The notes under the pieces are model-generated. The model was not told where the DNA came from and did no database searches. It worked only from the letters and a program-made list of their open reading frames with translations. 64,000 nucleotides of DNA from Roseovarius sp. (lineage in GTDB: Bacteria > Pseudomonadota > Alphaproteobacteria > Rhodobacterales > Rhodobacteraceae): contig JAOSKR010000002.1 in assembly GCA_027493545.1 (NCBI GenBank), positions 682,001 through 746,000 of the forward strand, given 5' to 3'. Numbering within the stretch: position 1 is the stretch's first letter; each line of letters begins with the position of its first letter. Both the position numbers and the translations under genes were made by a program. Of this stretch, positions 49,090 through 58,321 are shown one piece after another.

Positions 49090-49913
49090 GGCTCGCGCTT
49101 GCCGCACTGCTCTGTCTGGCCCTGCCCCCGATCGCGGCAGCCCAGGAGAAACTCGACTCCGAGATCGCGTTTGACGAAAGCCAGGCCGCGATCGGCGGTC
49201 TGACCGGCGATCACATCCTCACCGATCAGAACGGCGCGCCGCTGGCGCTGGCCGATCTGCGCGGGCGGCCGCTGGTGGTGTCGCTGGTCTTCACCTCCTG
49301 CGCCACGGTCTGCCCGCTCACCACCGAGAACCTGCGCAAGCAGATCCTGCGCGCCCGCCAGGCGGTGGGCGACGACGCCTTCGCGGTGCTGACCTTCGGT
49401 TTCGACGCCCGCGGGGACACGCCCGAGCAGCTCGCCGGTTTCGCCGGCACCCACAAGCTGAAGGGCATCCCGGACTGGTACGTGGCCAGCGCGGACGCCG
49501 ACACCACCGCCGCGTTCCTCGACGATCTGGGCTTTTCCTTCCGCGCCGCGGCGGGCGGGTTCGATCATGTCACCCAGACCACCGTGCTCGATGCCGAGGG
49601 CCGGGTCTATCGCCAGATCTATGGCGAGAACTTCCCCCTGCCGGTGCTGGTGCAACCGCTGAAGGAACTGGTGCTGGGGATCAAGACGGTCTCGATCGAC
49701 CCCAAGGATCTGTGGAACCGGATCAGTTTTCTCTGCACGGTTTACAATCCCCTGACGGGGGCATATCGCTTCGATTACGGAATCTTCTTCGGGATCTTCT
49801 TCGGCGGCGTGTCGCTGATCATCACCGGGTTGATCATCCTGCGGCTGGGGCTGCAGCGCCGTCGGGCGCAGCGCGCACGGGCGGGTCAGGGACGAGCCAG
49901 CGAGGCGACATGA
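49077..49913 (+). CDS. SCO1/SenC family copper chaperone with C-terminal membrane helix
   Basis: 278 residues. Signal peptide LALAALLCLALPPIAAAQ, then a thioredoxin-like SCO domain with Cu ligands Cys75 and Cys79 (FTSCATVCPL) and His164 (GGFDHVTQTT). A C-terminal extension contains a membrane helix (YGIFFGIFFGGVSLIITGLI), which is unusual because SCO proteins are normally anchored at the N-terminus. It builds the CuA centre of subunit II. The sNOR operons of ammonia oxidisers also carry a senC gene beside the subunits. It overlaps the next gene by ATGA. Confidence 0.9.
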   Translation: MAGLRLALAALLCLALPPIAAAQEKLDSEIAFDESQAAIGGLTGDHILTDQNGAPLALADLRGRPLVVSLVFTSCATVCPLTTENLRKQILRARQAVGDDAFAVLTFGFDARGDTPEQLAGFAGTHKLKGIPDWYVASADADTTAAFLDDLGFSFRAAAGGFDHVTQTTVLDAEGRVYRQIYGENFPLPVLVQPLKELVLGIKTVSIDPKDLWNRISFLCTVYNPLTGAYRFDYGIFFGIFFGGVSLIITGLIILRLGLQRRRAQRARAGQGRASEAT

Positions 49914-51502
49914 AAACCACTGGATTGCGCGCCACGGTTCGGCGCGGCTTTGACCGGGCAGAACGCGGTCTGGACCGGCTGTTCGGCGCTGATTGGAACC
50001 CTCTGGCACAACTCGGCCCGCTGGGCTGGCTGCTGTTCTGGATCGTCGCGGCAAGCGGCATCTATCTTTTCATCTTCTTCGACACCGGGGTGACGGCGGC
50101 CTATGCCTCGATCGAGTGGCTGACCGTCGATCACTGGTGGCATGCCGGGCTGACGCGCAGCCTGCACCGCTATGCATCAGACCTGATGGTGCTGGTGATG
50201 TTCGTTCACATGATCCGCGAATGGTCCTTCGACCGCTATCGCGGCAAGCGCTGGTTCTCGTGGATCACCGGTATCCCGGTGATCTGGTTCGTCTATCTCT
50301 CGGGGATCACCGGTTACTGGCTGGTCTGGGACAAGCTGGCGCAGTACGTGGCCACGACCAGCACCGAGCTGCTCGATACGCTGGGCATCTTCGGCGAGCC
50401 GATCGCGCGCAACTTCCTCGCGCCCGAACTGCTGTCGTCGCGCTTCTTCACGCTGATGGTGTTCCTGCACATCGCCATTCCGCTGCTGCTGCTGCTGCTG
50501 ATGTGGGTGCATATCCAGCGCATCACCGACGCCCGCACCAGCCCGCCGCGGGGGCTGACCGCGATCACGCTGGGCGCGCTGGTGGTGGGCTCCTACGCCA
50601 TCCCCGCGACCTCGCAGGGGGCGGCCGATCTCGCCACCGTGCCGCAAAGCGTGGGCATCGACTGGTTCCTGCTGTCGCTCTTTCCGGTGATCGAGAGCGT
50701 GCCCTCGGGCGTGGTCTGGGCCGGCGTGGCGATCTTTACCCTGGTGCTGATCGGCATGCCGTGGATGCCGCCCCGGCGCGAGGGCGGCGCGGCCGAGGTG
50801 TTCCTCGACCACTGCAACGGCTGCGCGCGCTGCGTCGCCGACTGCCCCTATGCCGCCATCACGCTGGTGCCGCGCACCGACGGGCTGCCCTTCACCCATC
50901 AGGTCGAGGTCAACCCCGCGCGCTGCGTCGCCTGCGGCATCTGCATGGGCGCCTGCCCGTCCTCGTCGCCGTTCCGCCGCTCGGGCGATCTGGTCACCGG
51001 CATCGACCTGCCCGACTATCCGCTGGCCGAACTGCGTGCCGATGTGATCGCGGCGGCGCAGGACCTCGAGGGCAAGGGCCGGGTGCTGACCCTCGCCTGC
51101 GGCCACGGCGCCGCCGCCGCCCCGGGCAAGGGCCGGGTGGTGATGCCCTGCGTGGCGATGGCGCCGCCCTCGCTCATCGACTTCATCATCAGCCGCGGGC
51201 TGGCCGACGGGGTCGCCGTCGCCGGCTGTTCCGAGCGCGACTGTTTCAACCGCTACGGCTTTGCCTGGACCGAGGCGCGTTTCGCCCGCGAGCGCGACCC
51301 GTTCCTGCGCCGGCGCGTGCCGCTCGAACGGGTGCGCACGATCTGGGCCGGCACCAGCGAGCGCCGCCGCCTCGCCGACGAACTCGGCACCTTCGCGCAG
51401 GAACTCGCGGCGATGCCCGAATTCGAGAACGTCCGCCCGCTCGACGAGGATGAAGAGACCGAAATGAAGGCCGCGGCCGTCAAACGGAGGGCCGGCTCAT
51501 GA
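49910..51502 (+). CDS. Fusion: di-heme cytochrome b + 2[4Fe-4S] ferredoxin + FlpD/MvhD domain
   Basis: 530 residues. The N-terminal membrane cytochrome b half (about 30-285) has two His pairs each 14 residues apart, His86/His100 and His187/His201, the bis-heme b pattern. A ferredoxin domain follows with Cys302/305/308/312 and Cys339/342/345/349. The last part (about 390-490) resembles the FlpD/MvhD [2Fe-2S] subunit of heterodisulfide reductase/hydrogenase complexes, with Cys397, 414, 440 and 445 (VAVAGCSERDCFNRYG). It would carry electrons between quinone, iron-sulfur carriers and perhaps the NO-reductase-like complex. No frameshift. The order of domains in one chain is unusual. Confidence 0.88.
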   Translation: MKTTGLRATVRRGFDRAERGLDRLFGADWNPLAQLGPLGWLLFWIVAASGIYLFIFFDTGVTAAYASIEWLTVDHWWHAGLTRSLHRYASDLMVLVMFVHMIREWSFDRYRGKRWFSWITGIPVIWFVYLSGITGYWLVWDKLAQYVATTSTELLDTLGIFGEPIARNFLAPELLSSRFFTLMVFLHIAIPLLLLLLMWVHIQRITDARTSPPRGLTAITLGALVVGSYAIPATSQGAADLATVPQSVGIDWFLLSLFPVIESVPSGVVWAGVAIFTLVLIGMPWMPPRREGGAAEVFLDHCNGCARCVADCPYAAITLVPRTDGLPFTHQVEVNPARCVACGICMGACPSSSPFRRSGDLVTGIDLPDYPLAELRADVIAAAQDLEGKGRVLTLACGHGAAAAPGKGRVVMPCVAMAPPSLIDFIISRGLADGVAVAGCSERDCFNRYGFAWTEARFARERDPFLRRRVPLERVRTIWAGTSERRRLADELGTFAQELAAMPEFENVRPLDEDEETEMKAAAVKRRAGS

Positions 51503-52016
51503 GCATCGACACCGACTGGCTGAAACGCCCCCGGCACCTGATCATGGGCGGCGTCCTGTCGCTGGCGGTGGTGCTGGGCACCGCCGTGCTGTCGGCGTGG
51601 CCCGACTGGCAGAGCGTGCCCGACAATCACGGGCTCTTGCGCCTCAGTTTCGCGCAATCGGGCGTGCGCAAGTGCCGGGACCGCACCGAACAGGAGCTTG
51701 CCGCCCTGCCCCGCAACATGCGCGACGCCCAGCTGTGCGAGCGCCGCCGCGCGCCGGTACGCATCGAGATGGATATCGACGGCGTCACCGTCTATGCCGC
51801 CGATGTCGCACCCACGGGGCTGGCCGGAAGCGGCCCGTCAAGGGTCTACGAGCGCTTCGAGTTGCCGGGGGGCAACGCGACGTGACGTTGCGGCTGCAGG
51901 ACGATCCCTCGCAGAGCGGGTTTGACTACGAGGCCGGCTTTGATATTGACTTGGCGCCCGGGCAGAGTATCGCCATCGACTTTGACGAGGGCTCGGGCGG
52001 GTTCTATATCCACTGA
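51499..52016 (+). CDS. Membrane-anchored protein of unknown function, last gene of the operon (one frameshift)
   Basis: Starts at the ATG overlapping the previous stop (ATGA). One N-terminal helix (HLIMGGVLSLAVVLGTAVLS), then a periplasmic domain of about 130 residues with two cysteines (VRKCRDRTEQ and DAQLCERRR). The break is in the GGGGGG run at 51869-51874. The other frame continues DVTLRLQDDPSQSGFDYEAG and ends GQSIAIDFDEGSGGFYIH. About 171 residues. The topology (one helix plus a beta-rich domain) resembles oxidase-assembly accessory proteins. The sNOR operons also end with an unassigned membrane gene. Family unknown. Confidence 0.72.
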
Positions 52017-52055
52017 GAGCAGGACCGATACATCCACTGAGGGCAGGACCAATGG
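52008..52055 (+). repeat. 24-base tandem duplication around a stop codon and RBS
   Basis: Two 24-base units (52008-52031 and 52032-52055) with four mismatches, each containing ATCCACTGAG, GCAGGACC and an AT. Unit one holds the stop of the 51499 gene. Unit two supplies the RBS and start codon of the hemerythrin gene. Confidence 0.75.
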
Positions 52056-52456
52056 CACGGATTGTGTGGAAACCCGAATTCAGTGTCGGCGACGAGGCGG
52101 TGGACCACGAACATCGCGAGTTGATCGACCTCGTGAACACCGCGGCCGGTGCAATCCTCGAAGGCCGCGCCGACGCTGACATCGACCGCAGCCTGGGCGA
52201 TCTCTATCAGGCGATCTCGGCGCATTTCGCGCATGAGGAACGGCAGATGGAAACCGCCCGCTACGACCAGCTCGAAGCCCACAAGAGCAGCCACGAATAC
52301 CTGCTCGACGAGCTGCGCGACATCATGGACGGCACCACCGGCGAGACGGACCAGACCGCCGAGCGCCTGACCCAGGTGCTCGAGGCGTGGTTCACCGACC
52401 ATTTCCGCGATCACGATTCGCGGCTCCATAACCGTCTCGGCCCGCACCACCACTAG
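52052..52456 (+). CDS. Bacteriohemerythrin
   Basis: 134 residues, a single hemerythrin domain. Iron ligands are visible in FSVGDEAVDHEHRELIDLVN, then AISAHFAHEERQMETA, EAHKSSHEYLLDEL and WFTDHFRDHDSRL, the family order of five His, one Glu and one Asp. It binds O2 or NO reversibly. It is cytoplasmic and not attached to any signalling domain. It lies directly behind the NO-reductase-like operon with no promoter visible between, so it may be cotranscribed and buffer NO or O2. Confidence 0.93.
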   Translation: MARIVWKPEFSVGDEAVDHEHRELIDLVNTAAGAILEGRADADIDRSLGDLYQAISAHFAHEERQMETARYDQLEAHKSSHEYLLDELRDIMDGTTGETDQTAERLTQVLEAWFTDHFRDHDSRLHNRLGPHHH

Positions 52457-52501
52457 GGTCCGGAGAAACTCGATCAGAGGACAGACCGAGGGGCAGAGCG
52501 A

Positions 52502-53812
52502 ATGTCGAAGGCACGACTCTTGCGGATCCTGCCGCCGCTCGCGCTGGGCATCGCACTGGCGGCGTGGCTGGTGTCGCAGGCCGAGCCTCCGGAACGCGTC
52601 AAACATGCCGAGCGCAGCGTCACCGCCCGCACCCTGATCGCCGAGGCCCGCCCGGTGCGCCCGGTGCTGCGCGGCTACGGCACCGTCAGCGCCGCCCAGA
52701 GCTGGCAGGCGGTGGCCGAGGTTTCGGGCGCCGTCACCTATCGCCACCCCGAGCTGGAGTCCGGCAACCTCATCGGCGCCGGCACGAAGGTGCTGGAAAT
52801 CGACCGCAGCCGGTATCAGACCGCGCTCGATCAGGCCGAGGCCGATCTCGATGCACTCAACGCGGAGGCCGACCAGATCGAGGTCGAGGCCGACAACACC
52901 GGTCGTATTCTGGCGATCGAAAAGGACCGCCTGAGACTGGCCGAGACCGATCTGGCGCGGGTGCGCGAACTGGTGGAACAGGGAACCGCGCCGCAGGCCC
53001 GCCTGGACGAACAGGAACGCGCCACGCTGCTGATACGCCGCGGCGTGCAGGAGCTGGAAAACAGCCTCGCCTTGGTGCCGGTGCAAAAGGCGCGGCTCGC
53101 GGCCCAGATCGCGCGCGCCGAGGCAACAACGGCCAGCGCCCGGCGCGATCTGGCGATGACCCGGATCGAGACCCCGTTCAGGCTGCGCGTGGGCGAGGTC
53201 CATGTCGAGCGCCATCAGTTCGTCACCGCCGGACAGAAACTCGTCACCGCCGATGGCATCGAGCGCGCCGAAATTACCGCGTATCTGCCGGTCGAGGGCT
53301 TTCCGCGGCTGATGGGCGCGGCGATGCCCGCCACCGGGGTGAGCTTCAAGGCCGGGCGGCGCGAGGCCGTGCTCGACCGCATCGAGGCCGAGTTGCGGCT
53401 CGTCTCGGGCCCCGGGCAGGTCTGGCAGGGGCGCGTGATCCGTATCGGCAGCGCACTCGATCCCGAGGCGCGCTCGATACCGGTGGTGATCGCCGTCGAC
53501 AACCCCTATGAAGACGTCCACCCGCCGCTCAGCCTGCCGCTGGTGCCCAACATGTATGTCGAGGCGATCCTCACCGGACCCGAGATGGCGCCGCGCGTCA
53601 GCGTGCCGACCAGCGCGGTGCATCAGGGCGACACCGTCTATCTGCGCGACGCGCAGGGGCGGCTCGCGCTGCGCGACGTCACGCTGGGGTGGCGGCAGGG
53701 CGACATGGCGGTGATCGAGGCCGGCATCGAACCCGGCGAAGAGGTCATCATCGACGACATCGTGCCGGCGCTGCCGGGGCTTCTCGTGGTGCCGGCGGAG
53801 CCCGGCGAATGA
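52502..53812 (+). CDS. RND efflux periplasmic adaptor
   Basis: 436 residues, intact. N-terminal membrane anchor (LLRILPPLALGIALAAWLVS), lipoyl-like GAVTYRHPELESGNLIGAGT, a long coiled-coil hairpin (about 110-215), and a beta-barrel domain with SVPTSAVHQGDTVYLRDAQG. Distinct in sequence from the adaptor at 39480. Its stop overlaps the RND gene start (ATGA). The pair is inserted between the hemerythrin and Crp/Fnr genes of the NO island. Cargo unknown. Confidence 0.9.
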   Translation: MSKARLLRILPPLALGIALAAWLVSQAEPPERVKHAERSVTARTLIAEARPVRPVLRGYGTVSAAQSWQAVAEVSGAVTYRHPELESGNLIGAGTKVLEIDRSRYQTALDQAEADLDALNAEADQIEVEADNTGRILAIEKDRLRLAETDLARVRELVEQGTAPQARLDEQERATLLIRRGVQELENSLALVPVQKARLAAQIARAEATTASARRDLAMTRIETPFRLRVGEVHVERHQFVTAGQKLVTADGIERAEITAYLPVEGFPRLMGAAMPATGVSFKAGRREAVLDRIEAELRLVSGPGQVWQGRVIRIGSALDPEARSIPVVIAVDNPYEDVHPPLSLPLVPNMYVEAILTGPEMAPRVSVPTSAVHQGDTVYLRDAQGRLALRDVTLGWRQGDMAVIEAGIEPGEEVIIDDIVPALPGLLVVPAEPGE

Positions 53813-56800
53813 TCGCCTGGTTCGCGCGCCACCCGACCGCAGCCAACCTCCTGCTGGTATTGCTTGCCGCCGCCGGGATATTCGCCGCGCCGACGCTGAA
53901 GCGCGAGACCTTCCCCGATTCCCGCCCCACCGAGGCCGAGATTTCGGTGGTCTATCGTGGCGCCACCGCCTCGGAAGTCGAGGACGCCATCTGCCGGCGC
54001 ATCTGGGACGCGGTCGAGGCGGTCGAGAACCTCGACAAGCTGACCTGCACCGCCCAGGAAAGCACCGCCCGCGCGGTGGCGGAGATGGTTCCGGGGGCGA
54101 GGCCGGACGGTTCGTCAACGATCTGCGCACCGAGGTGAACGCGATCGACGACTTTCCCGACGATGCCGACCCGCCGGCGGTGCGCGAGCTCAACCGCACC
54201 GACATGGTGGCCTCGGTGGCGGTCGCGGGCGACATGCCGGCGCCACAGCTCGAACGCTACGGCGACGCGCTCAAGGACCGGCTCTCGGCCCTGCCCGGCG
54301 TGGCGCGGGTCACGCTGACCGGCTTTGGCACCCGGCAATTCCTGATCACGGTTCCGCGTGCGGCGCTCTTGCAGCACGGGCTCAGTGCCGCCGACCTGGC
54401 CGCGACCATCGGCGCGCAAAGCGTCGACCGCCCGCTGGGCAACCTGGAAACGCCAAGACAGGACATCTCCCTGCGCTTTGCCGACGAACGCCGCAGCGCA
54501 GCGGCGCTGGCGGGGCTGGTGGTGCTGTCGAAACCCGACGGTGCGCAGCTTACCCTGGGCCAGATCGCGCAGATCGAGGAAAGCTACAGCCCGCCCGAGA
54601 ACCGCGCCTTTCTCGACGGCACCCGCGCGGTCTATCTGCAGGTCGACAAGGGGCTTGGTGCCGACGCGCTGCGGGTCTTCGACGCGGTGAGCGCGCTCGT
54701 CGACGAGGAGCGCGGCGTGGTGCCGCCCTCGCTGCGCCTCGAAGTGGTGCAGGACATGACCACCATCGTGCGCGACCGCCTGCAGATGCTTGTCGAGAAC
54801 GGCCTGCTGGGGCTGGTGCTGGTGGTGGGCGTGATGAGCCTCTTCTTCCGCCCCCGCTATGCGATCTGGGCGGCGCTGGGGCTGCCGGCAGCGTTCCTGG
54901 GCGCCTTCGTGGCAATGGCGCTGACCGGCCTTTCGCTCAACATGATCACTCTGGTGGCGCTCCTGATGGCGATCGGCATCGTGATGGACGATTCCATCGT
55001 CATCTCGGACGCCATCGCCGAAGAGGCGGCGCGCGGCGCCTCGCGCCTCGATGCCGCCATCGCCGGCACCAAACGGGTGCTGCCCGGCGTGCTCTCGTCC
55101 TTCATCACCACGGTGGCGATCTTCGCGCCGCTGTCGTTCCTCTCGGGCGAACTGGGCAAGGTGCTCGAGGTGCTGCCGGTGGTGCTGATCGCGGCACTGA
55201 GCGCGAGCCTGCTGGAGGCGTTCTGGGTGCTGCCGCATCACCTTGCGCACGGGCTCAAGGCAACCCGGACGGAATCCTCGCGGGCGCGCGCGGCATTCGA
55301 TCGCGGCTTTTCCCGGGTGCGCGATCGTGCGCTGGGGTGGCTGGTCGATGGAGCCATCGCCTGGCGTTACCTGGTCACCGGGCTGGTGATCGCGCTGCTG
55401 ATCGTCACCATGGCGCTGATGCGCGCGGGTTATGTCAAGCGCGAGGCCCTGCCCGAGATCGACGGCGACGTGCTCGAGGCGCGCATCCTGATGCCGCAGG
55501 GCACGCCGCTGACCCGCACCGAGGCGGTGGCCGAACGGGTGCGCACCGCGCTATTGGCGGTCGATGCGCGGCTCACGCCCGACCAGCCGGACGGTGCGGC
55601 GCTGGTCAAAAGCGTGCAGACCCACTTCAACAGCAATCAGAGCGCCGGCGAGAGCGGCCCCCACGTGGCGACCGTCACCGCCGACCTTCTGGGCGCCGAG
55701 ACCCGCACCACCACACTGGACGAACTGATCGCCGCCTGGCGGGCCGAGATCGGCGCGGTGCCCGGCGCCATCGCCATCACCCTGACCGAGCCGGGGATCG
55801 GCCCCCAGGGCCGGGCGGTGGAAATCCGTCTCTCGGCCCCGATCTGAACGTGCTCGACACCGCCGCCGGGCGGCTGCTGGCGGAGCTCGAGACCTATGTC
55901 GGCATCTACAACGCCATGTCCGATCTGCGCCCCGGCCGACCCGAACTGCACCTGACGCTGGCCGAAGGCGCGACCGGGCTGGGGCTTACGGCGGCGGATG
56001 TGGCGGCGCAGCTGGGCAGCGCCTTTCTGGGCCAGATCGTGACCACGGTGCAGGAAGGCGACATCTCGCACGAGATCGAGATCCAACAGACCGCCATCGA
56101 CCGCGACGCGTTCGACGACCTTGCCGCCTTCGAGGTGATCGTGCCCGGCGGCACCCGGATCCCGCTGACAACCGTCGTGCGCATCGAGGAGGCGCGCGGC
56201 TGGGGCAGCATCACCCATGTCGACGGCCACCGCAGCGTCACCGTGGCGGCCGATGTCGACGGGCGCATCGGCAATGCCGACGCTATCGTCAACGAAATCG
56301 CAGCCGACTTCCTGCCCGGGCTGGTGCGCGATTACCCCGGCATGACCGTCTCGGTCGAGGGCCAGAACGCCAATTCGGCCGAGACCATGGGCTCGATCCT
56401 GCGCGGCTTCATGATCGGGCTTGTCGGCATCTACGTGGTGCTCTCGTTCCAGTTCCGCAGCTATGTCGAGCCGATGATCGTGATGCTGACCATTCCGCTG
56501 GCGCTGGTCGGCGTGGTGCTGGGGCACATGGCGATGGGCTACAACATCTCGATGCCCTCGATCATGGGGGGCGGCGTCGCTGGCGGGCATCGTCGTGAAC
56601 AACGCCATCCTGCTGGTGCAGGTGATCAAGGAGCACACCGCGCAGGGGATCGACCGGACCATCGCCGCCGGACGCGCAAGCCGCGAGCGGTTCCGTCCGA
56701 TCGTGGTGTCGGTCTCGACCACGATCATGGGGCTGGTGCCGCTGCTGGCCGAGACCAGCACCCAGTCGCAGACCGTCAAGCCGCTGGTCATCTCGGTCGT

Positions 56801-56924
56801 CTTCGGCCTCATGTCGGCAACGCTTCTGGTGCTGATCGTGCTGCCGGCGCTCTATGCCATCCTCGGCGATCTCGGCGTGGGCACGCGCGACAAGGGCGCC
56901 GCCTCGGATGGCGTCGCGGCCTGA
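53809..56924 (+). CDS. RND family efflux transporter permease (three frameshifts)
   Basis: About 1039 residues after repair. It begins MIAWFARHPTAANLLLVLLA. Landmarks: IFAAPTLKRETFPDSRPTEA, helix-4 LMAIGIVMDDSIVISDAIAE with the Asp pair, TVSVEGQNANSAETMGSILR, and FRPIVVSVSTTIMGLVPLLA. Breaks fall in the GGGGG run near 54097, a CCCC near 55835 (resuming as LNVLDTAAGRLLAELETYVG) and the GGGGGG run near 56567 (resuming as GIVVNNAILLVQVIKEH). This is the branch without a named substrate, often listed as the acriflavine-resistance type. Confidence 0.9.
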
Positions 56925-57025
56925 GCATCGCCGCCGCGCGCGCATGCCCGGCCGTCCACCCCTTGCCAGCGCGGCGCGGAGCGGGCATCAGGCGGGCGCG
57001 AACCGGTGACGAGGGGACGACCGGC

Positions 57026-57733
57026 ATGACCAGATCGGAAAACCTGGCCGTGGCGCGCCAGTCGCTGCTTCTGCGCAGCCTGCCCGAGCCGGTGGTCGAG
57101 GAGCTCCTGTCCTTTGCCGTGTGCCGGGCCTGCGCGCGCGGCGAAACGGTGTTCCTGCAGGGCCAGGACGCGCAGACCATCTATGTGGTCCTGGGCGGCT
57201 GGATCAAGCTCTACCGCGTCGCGCCCAACGGCGCCGAGGCGGTGGTTCACGTCTTCACCCGCGGCCACAGCTTTGGCGAGGCGGTGGCGCTGAGGGGTCA
57301 TCCCTACCCGGTCTCGGCCGAAGCGGTGACCGACTGCACACTGCTGGCAATCCCGGCGCGCAGCCTCCTGTCGATGCTCGACCGCGAGCCCGAACTGTCG
57401 GCGGGGATCATCGCCGCCACCTTCCAGCACCTGCACGAGCTGGTCACCCAGATCGAGCAGATGAAATCCCAGACCGGGGCACAGCGGGTGGCGGATTTCC
57501 TCTGCCGGCTCTGCGCCTGCGAAAGCGGCAGCTGCGTCGTCACCCTGCCCTATGACAAGGTGCTGATCGCCGGGCGGCTGGGAATGAAGCCGGAAAGCCT
57601 GTCGCGCGCCTTCGCCCGGTTGAAACGCGTCGGTGTGCGCGTCACCCGCCACCATGCCCGCATCGACGACATCGCGGCATTGCACCTCTACGCCGCGAGC
57701 GACCCCGCCGAAGCCTGGAGCAAGGCGCTGTGA
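57026..57733 (+). CDS. Crp/Fnr family regulator, DNR-like
   Basis: 235 residues, intact. Sensor beta roll (ETVFLQGQDAQTIYVVLGGW, IKLYRVAPNGAEAVVHVF), long dimer helix, and a C-terminal winged helix with VLIAGRLGMKPESLSRAFAR. Its recognition helix has E-x2-S-R, the FNR/DNR class that reads TTGAT-N4-ATCAA-like sites. There is no N-terminal Cys cluster (cysteines VCRACARGE lie near residues 32-35 and a C-x2-C-x-C later), so it is more like DNR/NnrR, which sense NO through heme. It overlaps the DUF4202 gene by GTGA. Candidate activator of nir and the 45.7 kb operon. Confidence 0.9.
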   Translation: MTRSENLAVARQSLLLRSLPEPVVEELLSFAVCRACARGETVFLQGQDAQTIYVVLGGWIKLYRVAPNGAEAVVHVFTRGHSFGEAVALRGHPYPVSAEAVTDCTLLAIPARSLLSMLDREPELSAGIIAATFQHLHELVTQIEQMKSQTGAQRVADFLCRLCACESGSCVVTLPYDKVLIAGRLGMKPESLSRAFARLKRVGVRVTRHHARIDDIAALHLYAASDPAEAWSKAL

Positions 57734-58290
57734 ACCGGCTGGAGCGTGCCCTCGCCGCCATCGACGCGGCCAACGCCGCCGACCCCGACCGCCGCGAGGG
57801 CGCGCCGGCAGCGCTGCTTTATGGCCAGCGGATGAGCGCCGAACTCGCCCGGCTCTTTGCCGATGCGCCGGAGCCGCTGCAAATCGCCGCGCGCGGCCAG
57901 CACATCGAACGCTGGGTGCGGCCGCGCAGGGATTACCCCGAGGGCCGCGAGGGCTATCTCGACTGGCGCCGCGATCTGGCGCGCCACCACGCCGCGCGGG
58001 TGGGCGAGATCATGGCGCAGGCGGGCTATGATGACGACGATATCGCCCGCGCCGGCCGGATGATCCGCAAGGAGGGGATCAAGCGCGAGCCGGAGGTGCA
58101 GGCGCTCGAGGACGTGATCTGCCTCGTCTTTCTCAAGTGGTATTTCGAACCCTTCGCCGGCACGCAGACCCCCGACAAGCTGCTGCGCATCGTGGAACGG
58201 ACCGCGCGCAAGATGTCCGCCGGGGCCCGCGCGCGGGTGCTGCGCGAATTCGCCCTGCCCGAGGCGCTGGCGGCGGCGTTTCGTGACTGA
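57730..58290 (+). CDS. DUF4202 domain protein
   Basis: 186 residues from GTG 57730, which overlaps the Crp/Fnr stop. The DUF4202 core is plain: ARGQHIERWVRPRRDYPEGR, YLDWRRDLARHHAARVGEIM, IKREPEVQALEDVICLVFLK, and KLLRIVERTARKMSAGARAR. It looks like a metal-dependent HD-like helical protein with conserved His/Asp/Glu residues, but no activity is known. It is coupled to a DNR-like regulator and next to nir genes, so a link to NO or nitrite metabolism is inferred. Convergent with nirI. Confidence 0.87.
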   Translation: MNRLERALAAIDAANAADPDRREGAPAALLYGQRMSAELARLFADAPEPLQIAARGQHIERWVRPRRDYPEGREGYLDWRRDLARHHAARVGEIMAQAGYDDDDIARAGRMIRKEGIKREPEVQALEDVICLVFLKWYFEPFAGTQTPDKLLRIVERTARKMSAGARARVLREFALPEALAAAFRD

Positions 58291-58321
58291 AGCGCGTTAC
58301 ATCAGGAAATTCCGCTTGCGC

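Noticed and set aside
46297..49107. A 936-codon minus-strand open frame opposite the heme-copper genes
   Set aside because: It is low-complexity (His/Arg/Asp/Gln-rich) and antisense to three genes with clear motifs. Long antisense frames are expected in GC-rich DNA.
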